NCBI GenBank assembly: GCA_035546975.1
Contig: DASZVS010000009.1
Coordinates: 1-64,000 of the forward strand
DNA: 64,000 nucleotides
Origin: JARIHC01 sp035546975
GTDB lineage: Bacteria; Patescibacteriota; Saccharimonadia; Saccharimonadales; UBA4665
Direction: 5' to 3'
Below are positions 17,826-25,670 of this stretch, piece after piece (within the stretch, counting starts at the first letter, position 1; every line of letters begins with the position of its first letter). The notes under the pieces are model-generated. The model searched no databases, was not told the DNA's origin, and saw only the letters and a list, made by a program, of their open reading frames with translations. Made by a program: the position numbers and the translations under genes.

Positions 17826-18353
17826 CTATTTTAATTTGAATGCCGTATCGATGGCATACGGCAGATCATCGAGGATATTGTACACAGAGAGGCTGTCCCG
17901 GTGCACCCAGGTAAAATCGGTATGCTCGCTATCAAGAATAACGTCTGGCTTCTCGGAAAATTCAACAAGTGACGGAAATATAATATACTGCCGCTTTTCC
18001 TGGGGATTGCGAAGAGTATAAGACTCGCCGAGCTTTATATTGGTTTCGTGTACGACGACACCAAGCTCTTCGCCAAGTTCTTGGGCAACATGCTGCTTCA
18101 CAGGTTTGGCTATATCGATAAATCCTGTAACGACAGACCACATGCCTTCCGCGTCTGCGAGCCCGAAGCCGCGTTTAAGCAGCAAGACCTCATCGGCGCA
18201 AGCTACCACACATAAAATGATTGGTGCGATGTCAGCATGTTTGTAATTTACCCGCCCGTCATCAAAGGTGCCAAGCTGACGGGCCGCTTTTTCAAGCCAA
18301 GCGGACAGTTCGTCCGCAGGAATCCCCGCGGATATAGTAAATCGTTGTTTCAC
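17826..18353 (-). CDS. NUDIX hydrolase
   Basis: 175 aa. NUDIX domain from about residue 45; the helix is degenerate (GFIDIAKPVKQHVAQELGEELGVV; family pattern GX5EX7REUXEEXGU), keeping the E-x-x-E-E part. An N-terminal 40-residue part is added. Likely removes damaged or excess nucleoside diphosphate derivatives. The start overlaps the stop of the MazG-like gene (ATGA), so both form a nucleotide-housecleaning operon. Confidence 0.82.
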   Translation of the reverse strand: MKQRFTISAGIPADELSAWLEKAARQLGTFDDGRVNYKHADIAPIILCVVACADEVLLLKRGFGLADAEGMWSVVTGFIDIAKPVKQHVAQELGEELGVVVHETNIKLGESYTLRNPQEKRQYIIFPSLVEFSEKPDVILDSEHTDFTWVHRDSLSVYNILDDLPYAIDTAFKLK

Positions 18354-18670
18354 GCTAGGCGTTTCCTCTTTTGGTTCTTAGCCTCTTTGGCTTGGAAAGC
18401 TGCATCGAGATCAATGCCTAGCCTGTTCGCAAGATCAATAACCAGCCACAGCACATCCGCTAATTCTTCTTCCACATTATGGACTTTGGAATCTTGGTGC
18501 GTAACTTGGCCGTTCACTTTGCGTATTGCCTTGGCAAGTTCGCCGACCTCCTCAACAAGCAGCATTAATACTTCCGGCACCGTTTCCTTATCGTAGCCAC
18601 GCTCAACCACTAGTTTACGTATAAGTTCTTGATAGTCGGCGAGTGCCGGCTTGGTTGGCAAAGTTGCCAT
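18350..18670 (-). CDS. MazG-like nucleotide pyrophosphohydrolase
   Basis: 106 aa, a single MazG domain: metal-binding EEVGELAKAI near 40-49 and EEELADVLWLVIDLANR near 67-83 (E-x-x-E plus E-x-x-D pattern). It hydrolyses non-canonical NTPs. First gene of the pair with the NUDIX gene. It has TGGTATAAT upstream and a short leader with GGGGG before the ATG. Confidence 0.88.
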   Translation of the reverse strand: MATLPTKPALADYQELIRKLVVERGYDKETVPEVLMLLVEEVGELAKAIRKVNGQVTHQDSKVHNVEEELADVLWLVIDLANRLGIDLDAAFQAKEAKNQKRKRLA

Positions 18671-18696
18671 AATAATACCCCCGTATCAACAGTGGT

Positions 18697-18705
18697 ATTA
18701 TACCA
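18697..18705 (-). promoter_or_regulatory. Extended -10 (TGGTATAAT) of the mazG-NUDIX operon
   Basis: The box lies about 26 nt before the MazG ATG. It is part of a symmetrical TGGTAT-N-ATACCA sequence (18693-18705), possibly an operator. Confidence 0.45.
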
Positions 18706-18718
18706 TTCCGGTCTGGCT

Positions 18719-19993
18719 TTAGGTGTCTATGTAATCGCGGCAAAAGCGTTCAAAAACGCCGTTAGTCCAGCCAAATCCTGTCTGGCTTGGATACAGCCCT
18801 TTAAGCGGTGGTTTTTCAGGGGAGACGACATTATACTTCTCCAGAAAGACATGGTCGCGCTGGAACCAGAGTAAGTTGGTTTTTAGCCACTTCATAGCAA
18901 TACGGCGCGCATCTTCATGGTAACCGTAGCGCTCAAGCCCCTGGATAACCACTAGATGCAAAGGCGCCCAACCGTTCGGATACGCCCACTGCGTCGGCAT
19001 ACTGCCGAGCACGAATTGGCCAAGCGGTAAAGCATCCGTAGTAGCCAGTCCGCCCTTGTTTTCAAAGCGGCGGAGCGAACGGACCAAAGCCGCAGCCTGG
19101 GTATCATTCACCATACCCGCCCACATCGGAAAGTATGCCGCCAGACTATTGATGCTGCTCCGCTTCTCTTTTACGTAGTTGAAGTCATAGTACAAGCCCC
19201 TTATCCGGTCCCACATGAGCTTATTCATGATAATTTTTCGCTCTTCGGCAGCATTTTCCCACCGCTTAACTTCTTTTTTATCGCCGAGAATTTCCGCCGC
19301 TTTGGCAAAATCTTTTTCGTACTTATACAACAAGGCATTCAGGTCAACCGGCAAGAAATTGAGTGCATGGCGGTCAAAACGCGGCGTCATGTCCCAGCCG
19401 CTCTCTGCTTCGGCGAGGTCATGCAGATAGTTAAAATCGTAGTACCGGCTAAGCCCTTCGTAAACCCGCCGCTCGTTGGGTTTTTTCTCGCCCATCCATA
19501 CGATTTCATATTCTTTCTGGGCAACGGCAATAGTCTTTTTAAGCCAATTTTTATCCATTTTGTACGTTTCGTACACATCGAAGATGAATGAGGTCAAAAA
19601 AGGTGGCTGCGAACGGCCGGTTAAGTAGGTACGCGATGCGTTCGGGATGACCTTAAAACGCTTGAAGAGATGCAGCAAATCTTCCAGAATGCCCGTTACC
19701 AACTCTTCGTGATCCGGGTCTAGCATGCCCTGGACCATAAAATAACTATCCCAATAATAAAGTTCGTTATAGTCGAACCCTGTCTTTTCGCGGTACGAAG
19801 GCACCAGATACGGTTTAGGCAATCCTAAAAGGCTTTCATCATCTTGCGGATGGAAGCGCAAGATCTTTTGCCAGTAATCGCTGACGTAACCGCGCGCCGC
19901 TACAACATCATCGGCGTGCAAATCATTCTCCTGCTTCGCAGAGAAGGAGAGCTTTTTTGCCACAAACTTGGTTGCCTTGCTTAGTTTAGACAT
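18719..19993 (-). CDS. GH37-type trehalase-like glycosidase, cytoplasmic
   Basis: 424 aa. Three GH37 blocks are visible: YWDSYFMVQGM near 80 (first signature), ESGWDMTPRF near 197 carrying the catalytic-acid Asp, and TQWAYPNGWAP near 338 (usual form QWDYPNGWAP, Asp to Ala here). It has no signal peptide, so it should cut trehalose to glucose inside the cell; other alpha-glucosides are possible. Strong GGGAGG ribosome site 4-5 nt before the ATG. Single gene. Confidence 0.82.
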   Translation of the reverse strand: MSKLSKATKFVAKKLSFSAKQENDLHADDVVAARGYVSDYWQKILRFHPQDDESLLGLPKPYLVPSYREKTGFDYNELYYWDSYFMVQGMLDPDHEELVTGILEDLLHLFKRFKVIPNASRTYLTGRSQPPFLTSFIFDVYETYKMDKNWLKKTIAVAQKEYEIVWMGEKKPNERRVYEGLSRYYDFNYLHDLAEAESGWDMTPRFDRHALNFLPVDLNALLYKYEKDFAKAAEILGDKKEVKRWENAAEERKIIMNKLMWDRIRGLYYDFNYVKEKRSSINSLAAYFPMWAGMVNDTQAAALVRSLRRFENKGGLATTDALPLGQFVLGSMPTQWAYPNGWAPLHLVVIQGLERYGYHEDARRIAMKWLKTNLLWFQRDHVFLEKYNVVSPEKPPLKGLYPSQTGFGWTNGVFERFCRDYIDT

Positions 19994-20130
19994 CGTCCTC
20001 CCAGACTAACCTTCACCCGTGCAGGGGTCAAGAAGAAAAATTACGAAAAAATTATGAACACGTTTTCTTGCTTTCCGGCCAGTGATGGCTTAGAGTGAAA
20101 ATAAGCATAAACAAAATAAAAAGGATCACT

Positions 20131-20466
20131 ATGCCCTCAATACATAAAAACCAAGACGGAATGAGCCCGCTTGAGATCATTCTTATAATAGTTATTGTTG
20201 CAATTATCGCTGGTGTCGGCTGGTATGTTTACCATACAACCAAGAATAGCAATGATACCCTTGACCAAGCTACGAGCACGAGCCAAAACGCCGGGCCGCA
20301 TTTCGCCAAACCGAATGAAAGTAAGGCTAAAAAGTCTTCGAGTTCTTCATCTTCTTCTGGCTCCAATACATCATCCAGCTCAAGTAATTCCGGCTCGTCT
20401 TCTTCATCGGGTTCAAGCGCTTCAAGCCCTACGAACAGCAACACGAGCAGTACGAAGACACAATAA
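20131..20466 (+). CDS. Type IV pilin-like protein with Ser-rich tail
   Basis: 111 aa. The N-terminus carries the prepilin peptidase pattern: G-MSPLE (cut after Gly, Glu at +5), then a 20-residue hydrophobic helix (IILIIVIVAIIAGVGWYVY). The rest is a short linker and a Ser/Asn/Gly tail of about 55 residues without cysteines or a globular pilin head. ATG 20131 has AAGGA 6-7 nt upstream, better than the ATG at 20095. It may be a minor pilin or surface tether; assembly partners are not in the window except perhaps the PilM-like gene. Confidence 0.7.
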   Translation: MPSIHKNQDGMSPLEIILIIVIVAIIAGVGWYVYHTTKNSNDTLDQATSTSQNAGPHFAKPNESKAKKSSSSSSSSGSNTSSSSSNSGSSSSSGSSASSPTNSNTSSTKTQ

Positions 20467-20518
20467 GTGTCCGCAGCCATGCATTTATTGCATGAGGCAG
20501 TATTTTCCTGCATAGCAA

Positions 20519-20543
20519 AAGCTCCCTATTGCTAGGGAGCTTT
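20519..20543. terminator. Hairpin terminator between convergent genes
   Basis: Stem AGCTCCCTA / TAGGGAGCT with a TTGC loop, followed by short T runs on both strands. It separates the pilin-like gene from the convergent RRM gene. Confidence 0.75.
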
Positions 20544-20568
20544 GCAATATTAAGCCAGTACGGCTTAA

Positions 20569-20835
20569 TTAGTAGCGCGGACGTTCTTCGCGCGGGCGGG
20601 CTTCGTTGACCACGATTGGGCGGCCGTCGAGCTCTTTGCCGTTGAGGTCTTCAACAGCTTTCTTGGCTTCCTCTTCGGAAGACATTTCGACAAAACCGAA
20701 GCCTTTGCTACGGTTGGTTTCCCGGTCAACGATAACGTTGGCCGAAACAACAGTGCCGGCAGAGCTGAAAAACTCTTTAAGGCTGTCGTCTGTGGTTGCC
20801 CATGCGAGCGAACCGACAAATAGTTTGGTTGCCAT
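20569..20835 (-). CDS. RRM-type RNA-binding protein
   Basis: 88 aa, one RNA recognition motif: RNP2 LFVGSL at 4-9 and RNP1 KGFGFVEM near 44-51, with a short basic tail ending RPREERPRY. It resembles cyanobacterial Rbp cold-induced proteins. It likely binds mRNA. AGGAGAG lies 7 nt before the ATG, after an approximately 120-nt leader with self-complementary segments, which suggests post-transcriptional control. Confidence 0.9.
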   Translation of the reverse strand: MATKLFVGSLAWATTDDSLKEFFSSAGTVVSANVIVDRETNRSKGFGFVEMSSEEEAKKAVEDLNGKELDGRPIVVNEARPREERPRY

Positions 20836-20969
20836 TTATTACTCTCCTAATGTCCGAGGTAACTGTGGCGAACCAAGTTAGCTGCTCCTCATAACACGTA
20901 CTTATTGATAGATCCTAGAACTGAACGAAACCGTTACTTAGCAGCTTTTCTAGCGGAAGTAGTGTAACA
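20836..20969 (-). promoter_or_regulatory. Promoter and structured 5' leader of the RRM gene
   Basis: Extended -10 TGTTACACT at 20969-20961 with TTGCTT upstream. The roughly 120-nt leader contains AGCTGCT and AGCAGCT segments that can pair, a four-codon mini frame, and the AGGAGAG ribosome site. Confidence 0.5.
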
Positions 20970-21020
20970 GATAGGCGCCCCAAGAAGCAAGAAAATTCTC
21001 TTTTGCTTCATTAAATATGA

Positions 21021-21029
21021 TGGTACAGT
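21021..21029 (+). promoter_or_regulatory. Extended -10 (TGGTACAGT) of the small transcript at 21.07 kb
   Basis: It lies 41 nt before the TTG start at 21071. Confidence 0.45.
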
Positions 21030-21070
21030 ATAGGCATTAACAATTTGAAAAACAGAAAGGGGGTAATCCA

Positions 21071-21133
21071 TTGAAAAGTCCTAGATCTAACGGGCAGGCA
21101 ATGAATGCGAACGCGCGGGAGGTACGCGCCTAG
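21071..21133 (+). CDS. 20-codon mini-ORF within a terminated small transcript
   Basis: TTG start with AAAGGGGG ending 7 nt upstream and stop TAG at 21131. The peptide is MKSPRSNGQAMNANAREVRA. Downstream come a hairpin, a CCCCTT that can pair with the ribosome site, a 12-bp palindrome GCCTACGTAGGC, and a strong terminator. It may be a small protein, a leader peptide or simply a structured small RNA; no homolog is known to me. Confidence 0.4.
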   Translation: MKSPRSNGQAMNANAREVRA

Positions 21134-21183
21134 CCCCTTCTCTTTTCTAGACCATTCGCCTGCCTACGTAGGCCGAATACCTT

Positions 21184-21216
21184 AAACCGCCCCCGTAATA
21201 GAGGGCGGTTTTTCGC
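21184..21216 (+). terminator. Intrinsic terminator
   Basis: Stem AAACCGCCC / GGGCGGTTT followed by TTTTT. Confidence 0.85.
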
Positions 21217-21231
21217 GTTTATTACTATTAC

Positions 21232-21789
21232 TTAGGCCAGCACAAGAGGTGGCATTGAAATAACGGGGTTGTCGAAGGCGTCAATGCGCGGCAGCACTTC
21301 GTCTGTCGGGTAAATATCTACCATGGTGTTCTTATCTACCCTGCAGCGAGCTTCTTCGTCGACACTGTAGGCATACACTATGCCGGGCTCAAACTGATAC
21401 GCTTCACTTATCCCCATACTTCCTGCTATAAATACTTGCCGCATACCGTCCGCAGCACTGAGGCGGCCTTGGGAGATCTCTTCCTCGGTTTTCCAACCCT
21501 CCGGCCGAATGCCTTCGCTGAGCGGCGCAACATATCGAGCCATACGGAGAGCTCCATGTATTGAGCTTATACCGAATACAAAGCCTTCTGGCGGCTTTAC
21601 GAAGTCCATATGCTTCAGGAGCGACCTTTCAAGCCATTTTTGCGTCACCAGGCCTTCGCTGCTGTTATCGGTACGAGCGCACACCAAAGAAGTGCCGATG
21701 AAATTCGCCATGTCCAACTGTTCCAAGCTGCCAGCGATTCTTTCGGCTACCTCAGGTTTAAGCCGGTCAAGATTATTACCTATTGTCAT
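21232..21789 (-). CDS. Hypothetical protein
   Basis: 185 aa, not recognised. Mixed alpha/beta composition, no signal peptide or membrane helix. One region, KHMDFVKPPEGFVFGISSIHGALRMARYV near 60-88, looks like a structured core. It is a single gene; a TTAATA/TAATAA box about 8 nt before the ATG and no Shine-Dalgarno suggest leaderless expression. Confidence 0.7.
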   Translation of the reverse strand: MTIGNNLDRLKPEVAERIAGSLEQLDMANFIGTSLVCARTDNSSEGLVTQKWLERSLLKHMDFVKPPEGFVFGISSIHGALRMARYVAPLSEGIRPEGWKTEEEISQGRLSAADGMRQVFIAGSMGISEAYQFEPGIVYAYSVDEEARCRVDKNTMVDIYPTDEVLPRIDAFDNPVISMPPLVLA

Positions 21790-21945
21790 AAGTTTATTAA
21801 ACCCAACAGTAATTAATACTATAGAAGGACGTGAAATGCAAGTATAAATCTCTCTAACTTCTTGCTATTGCACCATCATTAATACTTAAATTGTTGCTTT
21901 AGCGGGTAAAGGGCGCGATAATGAAAGTAAGGATCTATCGAAGTT

Positions 21946-22839
21946 ATGACCACCTCGCTTACCGCCCAACAGCAACGTATTAAGAAAGAGCTTGCAGCAG
22001 CGGGCATGACTACGTATGGCCAGTTTAAAATGTCCAGCCGGCATCTGCCGAAAATTCTCGAAGAAGACGAACATATTGGGGGTGTAGTCTATGGGCACTG
22101 CGGCATCGGTCTTGCCATGCTGGTAGCCACTACTAAACGCGTGGTCTATTTAGAACGGCGGCCGCTTTTCACGTCTATGGACGACATCGCATACGACGTT
22201 ATTGCGGGGGTCCAATTTATCGATGCGGGCGTCTTTCCCGCCCTGAATCTCCATACTCGGATGGGGGATTACCGCCTTACGTACGTTAACCCGCGTTGTG
22301 CCGGAACTTTTGCCCGGTACATAGAGGACCGCCTCGAACACAAGCCTTTGCCCACTTTCGAGGAACCATCAGAAATACCACCTGAATCCCATAATCCAAT
22401 GACCCCGGCTGCGCGAAAGTTTTTGAATAGCCGCGAAGTGGCTGTGCTGTCTACGACAGACCGCACAGGGAATGTAGAAGGAGCGACTATTTACTACATC
22501 CTAGGGACGGACGATAAAATTTATATCCTGACTAAAAGTGATACCGCGAAAGCCCACAATATGCTGGCAAACCACCAAGTGGCGCTTACCGTTTTTGATG
22601 CCGATGAAGCCAAAACCGCCCAAATCGGCGGCTATGCCGAGATCGAGGCCGATATAGAAACGAAACGGAATATTTTTGAGCGTTTGGTACGGCCGCGTAA
22701 CTATGATGGCGACGTATCAATGCCGCCATTGACGCAGTTAGACACCGGCGGCTTCATAGCCTTTCGCATCACGCCAACTTTCTTAAAATATACCGACTAC
22801 AAACATAGCAACAGAATCACCCCTTCGCATTCAGCTTAA
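21946..22839 (+). CDS. PH-like plus pyridoxamine 5'-phosphate oxidase-like flavin-fold protein
   Basis: 297 aa, two domains. Residues about 45-120 (GGVVYGHCGIGLAMLVATTKRVVYLERR) resemble the bacterial PH / YokE-like module. Residues about 150-290 are a split-barrel PNPOx-like domain (LNSREVAVLSTTDRTGNVEGATIYYILGTDDKIYILT). Such proteins bind FMN, F420 or heme; the substrate is unknown. AAGGA occurs upstream but 13 nt from the ATG. The end overlaps the exoD-like gene by 4 bp. Confidence 0.75.
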   Translation: MTTSLTAQQQRIKKELAAAGMTTYGQFKMSSRHLPKILEEDEHIGGVVYGHCGIGLAMLVATTKRVVYLERRPLFTSMDDIAYDVIAGVQFIDAGVFPALNLHTRMGDYRLTYVNPRCAGTFARYIEDRLEHKPLPTFEEPSEIPPESHNPMTPAARKFLNSREVAVLSTTDRTGNVEGATIYYILGTDDKIYILTKSDTAKAHNMLANHQVALTVFDADEAKTAQIGGYAEIEADIETKRNIFERLVRPRNYDGDVSMPPLTQLDTGGFIAFRITPTFLKYTDYKHSNRITPSHSA

Positions 22840-23453
22840 CCAGAGAAAAAGTGGTGGTACGACTCGAAAATAGCTGTGCCAAGCGCAAAAGTAAGCGCAA
22901 TGCCGGCAACGCCAGCCACCAGACCGACAAAAAACAGGATTAAATCCTCAAGAATAATTGACAGGCCGATAATTACTACCGCCAGGGATGGAAGCGTATC
23001 AAGACCGGAGAACGGCGGCGCCAACAACGCGCCAAGCGTGAAAACAAGAATCACAAAACCGAGAAGCTGCGGGGCAAAGGGCAAGGTAAAAAACTTCTTG
23101 CCGCGGGGGCTTGAATGCCGCTCAAACCATCGGATCCACTTCATAATCGTCGGGATAACTTTGCCGGTGAACGTTTTGCCGAGCGGCATATGCTTCCACT
23201 TCTTAGGCAGCCACGGTGATTGCCGGCCCGCCATCATCTCAAGGCACAATAAAATGACAATAAGCTCGAAAATATGGGTGATGCCCCCCGTGGGCAAAGG
23301 CGTGGCAGGCAAAATCATCAGCAGCAAAAAAGTGATGGCAAAGCTTCTGTCTTCAAAAACTTCCTCCAAGCTGGCAAGAGTTTTCGGCTGCTTGCCCTTA
23401 AGCCACCCCTCTAGCTGATCACTGAAAGGTTTAGGCTGTTTTTCAGCTGTCAT
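22836..23453 (-). CDS. ExoD-family membrane protein
   Basis: 205 aa. Cytoplasmic N-terminus, the conserved ITFLLLMILPATPLPTGGITHIFE hydrophobic block near 38-62, and three to four further membrane helices. ExoD proteins are linked to exopolysaccharide synthesis in rhizobia, but the biochemical role is unclear. Extended -10 TGGTATCAT ends 6 nt before the ATG, with no Shine-Dalgarno. Confidence 0.85.
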   Translation of the reverse strand: MTAEKQPKPFSDQLEGWLKGKQPKTLASLEEVFEDRSFAITFLLLMILPATPLPTGGITHIFELIVILLCLEMMAGRQSPWLPKKWKHMPLGKTFTGKVIPTIMKWIRWFERHSSPRGKKFFTLPFAPQLLGFVILVFTLGALLAPPFSGLDTLPSLAVVIIGLSIILEDLILFFVGLVAGVAGIALTFALGTAIFESYHHFFSG

Positions 23454-23459
23454 GCCCGT

Positions 23460-23468
23460 ATGATACCA
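23460..23468 (-). promoter_or_regulatory. Extended -10 (TGGTATCAT) of the exoD-like gene, leaderless
   Basis: Ends 6 nt before ATG at 23453. Confidence 0.5.
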
Positions 23469-23483
23469 GACGCGGCTAAGGCT

Positions 23484-24152
23484 TTACTGTGCGCTTACTA
23501 ACTGTACCTCGAAAACAAGTACCGCATTGGGCGGAATTGTTCCCTGGCCTTGCGAGCCATAACCTACGGCCGGCGGGACGATGACGAGCCGCTTGCCACC
23601 CACTTTCATGCCATACACGCCCTCTTCTAGGCCGGGAATTACCTGATGCGCCCCAAGCGTGAAGGAAAAAGGTTGCGGCTGGCCGCCGCTACTGACCGGC
23701 GATTGGTCGACTAAGGCGCCATTTGTCAGCCATACTTTGTAATAAATATTAGCTTTTTGGCCAACTGCCAGCTGGGCGCCGGTTCCCTGCTGAATATCAC
23801 CGAAAAGGGCGTTTTGGCTGCTCTGGTATTTATCGTACTGCGAAAAAGTGGATGGATTGACGTCACTTCCGGACGAACTATTGCTAGAGCTTTGCGATTG
23901 GTTATTATCGCCACCCCCACCATTCAGTTGCCCCAGGCTGGAGGCTTGCCCGCTAACGCTGAGTCCGCCCGCGCCTGAAGGCGAACTGTCCTGGTTCAAG
24001 GAAATTGTGTGGTTGCCAACGGTTTCTTTGGTGTCTGAAAGCTGCGCTTTATGATGGCTGCTGTGCAATACAAGAAACACAGTAGCCGCCGCAACAACCA
24101 CAATAAGCACTGTTGCTCCGCCAATAATTATTTTTTTGTTTATTCTGCCCAT
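23484..24152 (-). CDS. Membrane-anchored FKBP-type peptidyl-prolyl isomerase
   Basis: 222 aa. One N-terminal membrane helix (IIIGGATVLIVVVAAATVFLVL), a Ser/Gly/Asn-rich linker to about 110, then an FKBP domain with the typical ending VIPGLEEGVYGMKVGGKRLVIVPPAVGYG near 170 and IPPNAVLVFEVQLV. It faces outside and should assist folding of secreted proteins, of which this window has many. Leaderless type: TGATACCAT ends 7 nt before the ATG. Confidence 0.9.
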   Translation of the reverse strand: MGRINKKIIIGGATVLIVVVAAATVFLVLHSSHHKAQLSDTKETVGNHTISLNQDSSPSGAGGLSVSGQASSLGQLNGGGGDNNQSQSSSNSSSGSDVNPSTFSQYDKYQSSQNALFGDIQQGTGAQLAVGQKANIYYKVWLTNGALVDQSPVSSGGQPQPFSFTLGAHQVIPGLEEGVYGMKVGGKRLVIVPPAVGYGSQGQGTIPPNAVLVFEVQLVSAQ

Positions 24153-24159
24153 CCTATCT

Positions 24160-24168
24160 ATGGTATCA
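24160..24168 (-). promoter_or_regulatory. Extended -10 (TGATACCAT) of the FKBP gene, leaderless
   Basis: Ends 7 nt before ATG at 24152. Confidence 0.5.
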
Positions 24169-24231
24169 GACGCCAGATATTACGGCACCCTCTCCTCGAG
24201 TGACTACGACTAACGGGCGCAGACCACTAAA

Positions 24232-25074
24232 CTACGATTCGGATTCGTCTCCTGCATCAAGCATCTCTTCAGCTTGTGCATCAAAATGATCGAGGCAATA
24301 CATACTGTGAATGTCTCTTCTGATCTTTCCGGCTATTTTCCCGCCCGCCGTACTAATCTTCTTTTCTCGAGCCGCAAAAGTCCGAACGTATGTTTTGAAG
24401 ATATCTCTCATTGCCCACATACCCACTCCTACAGATGCTCCCGCTGCCATATCGCTGGCTATATTGACTCCGGCTATGCCTACTACTGCAGCCGCGCCAG
24501 CAAATGATATAAGCCCTGTTCTCGTCATATGCTCTTGTACGCGGCGGGCATTTCCCGCGCGGAGCCACTCCGAATACACATCTCTTACGGTGTCTGCGGC
24601 AGCATCGCTCATTAAATGTGCCATGTAGTTTGTCACTTTTTGGTCGAGCAGCTCAGGTGTAACCGGCATGTCTTTTTCATCGGTAACAAATTCTGCAAGA
24701 TCTTCTTCGTCCATACCTAAGAAATTTTGCATGCCATCTTTCAACTGTTCCACGGCCTCAGTACGATTCCGGGTTAGTGCTAAATCGAGCGCAATATGAT
24801 CGCTGCCGGTATCGACATAGAATTGTGTACCAAACTGATTATCAGCTTCAGAAAATACTTCCGGAAATTCTGATGGAGCCAGCAGGCGGACACTTATCAG
24901 TTTGTCGTCCTCTATGGCATACCCCTCCTGCCGCGCGCCCGGTTGTAGCGTAAGAAGGCGATAAGCCTCATCCGCAGATTCTGTCACCTCAAAATTGCCC
25001 CATTCGAACGGGATGTGATAAGCCACCGGCAGATCGATTTCCGGCGGATCAGGAAATTCAACTCTCTCAGACAT
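24232..25074 (-). CDS. Hypothetical membrane-associated protein
   Basis: 280 aa, not recognised. Acidic N-terminal part to about 150, then a helical region and one or two hydrophobic segments near 188-222 (GLISFAGAAAVVGIAGVNI, AAGASVGVGMWAM), ending in an acidic tail. No signal peptide. Leaderless type start: TGTTACTAT ends 7 nt before the ATG. Confidence 0.7.
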   Translation of the reverse strand: MSERVEFPDPPEIDLPVAYHIPFEWGNFEVTESADEAYRLLTLQPGARQEGYAIEDDKLISVRLLAPSEFPEVFSEADNQFGTQFYVDTGSDHIALDLALTRNRTEAVEQLKDGMQNFLGMDEEDLAEFVTDEKDMPVTPELLDQKVTNYMAHLMSDAAADTVRDVYSEWLRAGNARRVQEHMTRTGLISFAGAAAVVGIAGVNIASDMAAGASVGVGMWAMRDIFKTYVRTFAAREKKISTAGGKIAGKIRRDIHSMYCLDHFDAQAEEMLDAGDESES

Positions 25075-25081
25075 AAACGCT

Positions 25082-25090
25082 ATAGTAACA
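25082..25090 (-). promoter_or_regulatory. Extended -10 (TGTTACTAT), leaderless gene at 24232-25074
   Basis: Ends 7 nt before ATG at 25074. Confidence 0.5.
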
Positions 25091-25129
25091 TATTATAGTA
25101 TATATTACAATTACCTTCCCCTGGCCAAA

Positions 25130-25162
25130 CAAAAAAGCCCTAGACTTTGCGTCTAAGACTCT
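25130..25162 (-). terminator. Terminator of tmRNA
   Basis: Minus-strand hairpin CTTAGAC-GCAAA-GTCTAGG followed by GC and TTTTTT, starting just after the tmRNA CCA end. Confidence 0.8.
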
Positions 25163-25164
25163 TG

Positions 25165-25568
25165 TGGTGGAGCTGGTGGGTACTGCCCCCACGTCCGCCG
25201 GTTTATCTTGGTTAGTCTTCTACAGGCGTAGTCTATTTAGCAAATTTCAGAAACCGGCCTCAAAACAGACAAAAAAGCCGATCTCCTAAGTCCAGGTCTT
25301 AGCGCGCTGGGCGGACATTCCAACGCGAGCGTCCAGAAGAATATGAAACGCCTTTTAGCTATCTGGCGTCGCCTCAGGCATTGCAGTCAATAAATTAGGC
25401 TGCTTGTGCGACAGGCGTTGCAAAGATACTAGCGAGGCTAGCAACCGTTGCGTCACGCATGCCACTGAGTTTTTCAGAAATTGCATCTAAAAAATCTGCC
25501 TATAACGCTGGCAAGCGACCTGCTGATCTAACCGATAAAGTCCAACGTCGAGCTTAAAATTCAGCCCC
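25165..25568 (-). ncRNA. ssrA: tmRNA (transfer-messenger RNA)
   Basis: 404 nt. The 5' end GGGGCUG pairs with CAGCUCC before an encoded CCA, and the 5' part carries the tmRNA-like AAGCUCGACG. The T-arm/acceptor region ends GUACCCACCAGCUCCACCA. An open tag frame ends ...ATPVAQAA at a TAA at 25397-25395; the resume codon is probably GGC about 22 codons earlier. The final AQAA is close to the ALAA degron type. It rescues stalled ribosomes and marks products for proteolysis. Confidence 0.92.
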
Positions 25569-25614
25569 TCGTATTGTAGCTGCAGAGTTCTCTGCAGGAC
25601 TTACCATTATAGCA
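25569..25614 (-). promoter_or_regulatory. tmRNA promoter and 5' leader hairpin
   Basis: Extended -10 TGCTATAAT (25614-25606) predicts a start about 30 nt before the mature tmRNA. The leader contains a perfect hairpin CTGCAGAG-AA-CTCTGCAG (25597-25580), presumably removed by RNase P. A second TACAAT at 25578-25573 is another possible -10. Confidence 0.5.
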
Positions 25615-25654
25615 CTTTTACGTAAGAAATGCTAGTGTTTAGCACTCGTAGGTC

Positions 25655-25663
25655 TGTTACTAT
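25655..25663 (+). promoter_or_regulatory. Extended -10 (TGTTACTAT) of the HAD gene, leaderless
   Basis: Ends 7 nt before ATG at 25671. It rules out the in-frame ATG at 25629. Confidence 0.55.
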
Positions 25664-25670
25664 AAGGCAC

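Larger units (their letters stand above)
21045..21216 (+). ncRNA. Candidate small structured RNA ending at a terminator
   Basis: From the promoter at 21021 to the terminator the transcript would be about 180 nt. GGCAGGC (near 21094) can pair with GCCTGCC (near 21168), enclosing GCGCG/CGCGC and other hairpins. It does not match SRP RNA, RNase P RNA or tmRNA by eye. It carries the 20-codon ORF. Confidence 0.35.
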
